From Rhizobium sp. Q54 (GTDB lineage: Bacteria > Pseudomonadota > Alphaproteobacteria > SMXQ01): a stretch of 50,373 nucleotides of DNA. The first letter of the stretch is position 1, and each line of letters begins with the position of its first letter. Position numbers and translations under genes: made by a program. The stretch lies in contig CAMAVH010000005.1 in NCBI GenBank assembly GCA_945861615.1, positions 1 to 50,373 of the forward strand, given 5' to 3'. Below the pieces are notes generated by a model that ran no database searches, had not been told where the DNA came from, and saw nothing but the letters and a program-made list of their open reading frames with translations. Below, in pieces: positions 48,587 through 50,373 of the stretch.

Positions 48587-49522
48587 ATGCGCAAGGGCCT
48601 TATCGCTCTCGCCGTCGCTCTCACCCTCGGCGCCGCCGGTACGGCGGAGGCCAAGCGTCTCACCGACCGTCCGTTGGTCGACGCCGCGTGGTTGAAGCAG
48701 AACCTCAACAATCCCGATCTGCTGGTCATCGACATCCGCCCGCAAGCGGAAGGCGGCGGCGCGGCCGGCTTCGCCAAGAGCCACATCCCCGGAGCGGTGT
48801 TCGCCGATTACAACAGCTACGGGTGGCGCACCACGCTCGACGGCGTTCCCGGCATGCTGCCGCCGGTGAAGGAAGTCGAGTCTTTGATCGGCAAGCTCGG
48901 CGTCAACGGCGATAAGCATGTCGTCGTCATCCCGACCGGCCAGAACTCCTCCGACTTCGGCAACGCCGCGCGCGTCTATTGGACCTTCAAGGTTCTCGGC
49001 CATGATGCGGTCTCGGTGCTCGACGGCGGCTGGCGCGCCTGGACGGCGGACGCCAGCAATCCGGTCGCGGCCGGCGCTGTGACGCCCAAGCCGGCCGTCT
49101 TCACCGCCAAGTTCCGCGACGCGCTGTTCGCCAGTACGGCGGAAGTCGAGACGGCGCGCAAACAGAGCGTGCCGCTGGTCGATGCCCGCCCCAACGATCA
49201 GTACATCGGCAAGACCAAGAGTCCGGTCGCCAAGGCCTTCGGGACCATTCCGGCCGCAGTGAACGTCGAGAACACCAGCTTCTACGACGACAAGGCCGGC
49301 AAGTTCATCAGCAAGGCCGAGATCGCCACTCTGCTCGACAAGGCTGGGGTCAAGAAGGACGGCGACATCGTCGCGTTCTGCAATACCGGCCATTGGGCCT
49401 CGGTCGCCTGGTTCGGCATCAGCGAGGTCTACGGTAACCAGAAGACGACGCTCTATGACGGCTCGATGGCGGAATGGACCATGGACACGGCGCGTCCGGT
49501 CGAACGCAAGTTCACGCCTTAA
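48587..49522 (+). CDS. Periplasmic two-domain sulfurtransferase (rhodanese)
   Basis: 311 residues with a signal peptide (MRKGLIALAVALTLGAAGTAEA). Two rhodanese domains: the first (about 28-155) with LVIDIRPQAEGGG and VSVLDGGWRAWTAD but no Cys in its loop (IPTGQNSSDFG), the second (about 165-305) with VPLVDARPNDQYIG and the active loop AFCNTGHWASV. It would move sulfur from thiosulfate or persulfide to an acceptor such as cyanide or thiol. AGGAGA precedes the ATG. It is followed by a TsuA-type transporter gene, linking it to thiosulfate use. Confidence 0.9.
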   Translation: MRKGLIALAVALTLGAAGTAEAKRLTDRPLVDAAWLKQNLNNPDLLVIDIRPQAEGGGAAGFAKSHIPGAVFADYNSYGWRTTLDGVPGMLPPVKEVESLIGKLGVNGDKHVVVIPTGQNSSDFGNAARVYWTFKVLGHDAVSVLDGGWRAWTADASNPVAAGAVTPKPAVFTAKFRDALFASTAEVETARKQSVPLVDARPNDQYIGKTKSPVAKAFGTIPAAVNVENTSFYDDKAGKFISKAEIATLLDKAGVKKDGDIVAFCNTGHWASVAWFGISEVYGNQKTTLYDGSMAEWTMDTARPVERKFTP

Positions 49523-49551
49523 GCCAGCGCTTTTCTCGCCTTGCCTCTCGC

Positions 49552-49580
49552 AGCGAGCCGGGACATTGTCCCGGCTCGCT
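49552..49580 (+). terminator. Strong hairpin between rhodanese and TsuA-like genes
   Basis: 13-bp perfect stem AGCGAGCCGGGAC / GTCCCGGCTCGCT with an ATT loop, followed by CCTTATT. The tail is a poor T run, and the next start codon is only 14-20 bases on, so it may be an attenuator or mRNA processing signal that sets relative expression. Confidence 0.6.
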
Positions 49581-49599
49581 CCTTATTGAAGACATGCCC

Positions 49600-50373
49600 A
49601 TGAGCCTCTCATCCGTTTCGCCTTACAGTCCGCCGCAATCGGATCGCGGCACCGTCCTTGCCGTCGTGCTGGCCATATTGCTCGGCGCGATCGCCTTGAC
49701 CGAACTGATCGGCTTGCGCCAAAGCGCGCTCTTCCTGATCGGCGGCCTCTGCGGCGCGACCCTCTATCACGCCGCCTTCGGCTTCACCGGAGGCTGGCGC
49801 CGCTTCGTGCTGGAACGGCGCAGCACGGCGTTGCGCGGGCAATTGCTGATGATCGCCATCGCCGCCGTCGCGATGATCCCGATGCTCGCCGGCGGCACGT
49901 TGCTGGGCAAGCCGCTGGTCGGCGCCATTGCGCCGGTCGGCGTCTCGGTGCTGTTCGGCGCGGCGCTGTTTGGCTTCGGCATGCAACTCGGCGGCGGTTG
50001 CGGCTCCGGCACGCTCTTCACCGTCGGCGGCGGCAGCGCGCGGATGCTGGTCACGCTCGCCTTTTTCATCGTCGGCGCGGTCATCGGCACGGCCCATCTG
50101 CCCTGGTGGCTTGAGCTGCCGTCTTGGCCGGCCGTCAGCCTTGGCGCGACGTTTGGCGCGCTGCCGGCGGTGGCGGTGACGCTCGCCGGCCTCGCCGCGA
50201 TCGCCGGTCTCGCCGTCTGGAGCGAACGTCGCCGCCATGGCGCGTTGGAGCCGCTGTTCGTCGCCACGCCCCCCGGCATCGCGCGCCTGCTGCACGGGCC
50301 ATGGCCGCTGTTGTGGGGCGCGCTGGCGCTCGCACTGCGCAATATCGTGACGCTCGCCTTGGCGGGGCATCCC
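49600..50373 (+). CDS. YeeE/YedE-family thiosulfate transporter (TsuA-like), C-terminus cut by window edge
   Basis: 258 visible codons of a multi-spanning membrane protein with at least six helices. The family Cys motif is FGFGMQLGGGCGSGTLFTVG near residue 130, where Cys relays thiosulfate or its sulfur through the channel in TsuA. ATG 49600 is preferred because GAAG lies 8 bases upstream; ATG 49594 is in frame two codons earlier. TsuA is about 350 residues, so the end is beyond the window. The periplasmic rhodanese just upstream fits a thiosulfate import and sulfur transfer pair. Confidence 0.88.
   Translation, partial: MSLSSVSPYSPPQSDRGTVLAVVLAILLGAIALTELIGLRQSALFLIGGLCGATLYHAAFGFTGGWRRFVLERRSTALRGQLLMIAIAAVAMIPMLAGGTLLGKPLVGAIAPVGVSVLFGAALFGFGMQLGGGCGSGTLFTVGGGSARMLVTLAFFIVGAVIGTAHLPWWLELPSWPAVSLGATFGALPAVAVTLAGLAAIAGLAVWSERRRHGALEPLFVATPPGIARLLHGPWPLLWGALALALRNIVTLALAGHP

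Noticed and set aside
1-50373. tRNA, rRNA, CRISPR, insertion sequence or prophage signals
   Set aside because: Reading both strands I saw no tRNA cloverleaf motif, rRNA sequence, spaced repeat array, transposase or integrase. A covariance-model search would be needed to exclude small RNAs.

Overview
The window is a GC-rich, gene-dense stretch of chromosome from an alphaproteobacterium, most likely of the order Hyphomicrobiales (Rhizobiales). The pointers are an NdvA-type cyclic glucan exporter, an OpgH-type glucan synthase, a GTP cyclohydrolase II with a long N-terminal extension, PuuD-type urate oxidation, and many ABC and TctC-type solute-binding proteins. I found no rRNA, tRNA, CRISPR array, insertion sequence or phage gene. 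The content is catabolic, transport and small-molecule metabolism.

Region 1 (1-10274) looks like an aromatic-acid catabolic locus. It has an HpaB-type flavin monooxygenase (cut by the left edge), its flavin reductase and a MarR regulator, a DUF2848 protein, and a long minus-strand operon. In that operon the two subunits of a LigAB-type ring-cleavage dioxygenase are interleaved with the permease, binding protein and ATPase of a SsuABC/NrtABC-type transporter. A second (iron/thiamine-type) binding protein and a RidA-like protein follow. A divergent LysR regulator with a perfect 19-bp palindrome upstream completes it. The LigB-like subunit appears to lack the catalytic histidine.

Region 2 (10285-12822) holds a secreted glycosidase-like protein and a two-module VOC (type I extradiol-like) protein. 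Region 3 (12927-21338) is a purine/ureide catabolic locus: two coupled M20 amidohydrolases (one AllC-like), divergent from urate oxidase PuuD with a fused cytochrome c, allantoinase PuuE and a UraD-UraH fusion, then a complete ABC transporter.

Region 4 (21346-27990) pairs a CBS/DUF294 protein, a membrane-anchored DEDDh exonuclease and an unknown protein with a divergent two-gene sodium:solute symporter (DUF4212 plus large subunit). This arrangement is seen around acetate-type symporters in other proteobacteria. Region 5 (27977-37606) is mixed: an orphan molybdenum hydroxylase large subunit, an EI24/CysZ-like membrane protein, a DUF924 protein, a P2-like cation ATPase, NdvA, a creatininase-family protein and a cytochrome b561.

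Region 6 (37648-43048) is the most intriguing. GTP cyclohydrolase II and a stand-alone RibD-type reductase diverge from a promoter region framed by a long inverted repeat. Converging on them is an operon of a zinc-type dehydrogenase, an active-site-altered 6-pyruvoyltetrahydropterin-synthase homologue, a GT4 glycosyltransferase and a SAM methyltransferase. Together they could make a GTP-derived, reduced, glycosylated and methylated small molecule.

Region 7 (43156-50373) carries OpgH, a TctC-type binding protein, a large YfhO-like membrane protein, and a periplasmic rhodanese followed by a TsuA/YeeE-type thiosulfate transporter cut by the right edge. An unusually AT-rich promoter patch precedes the rhodanese.
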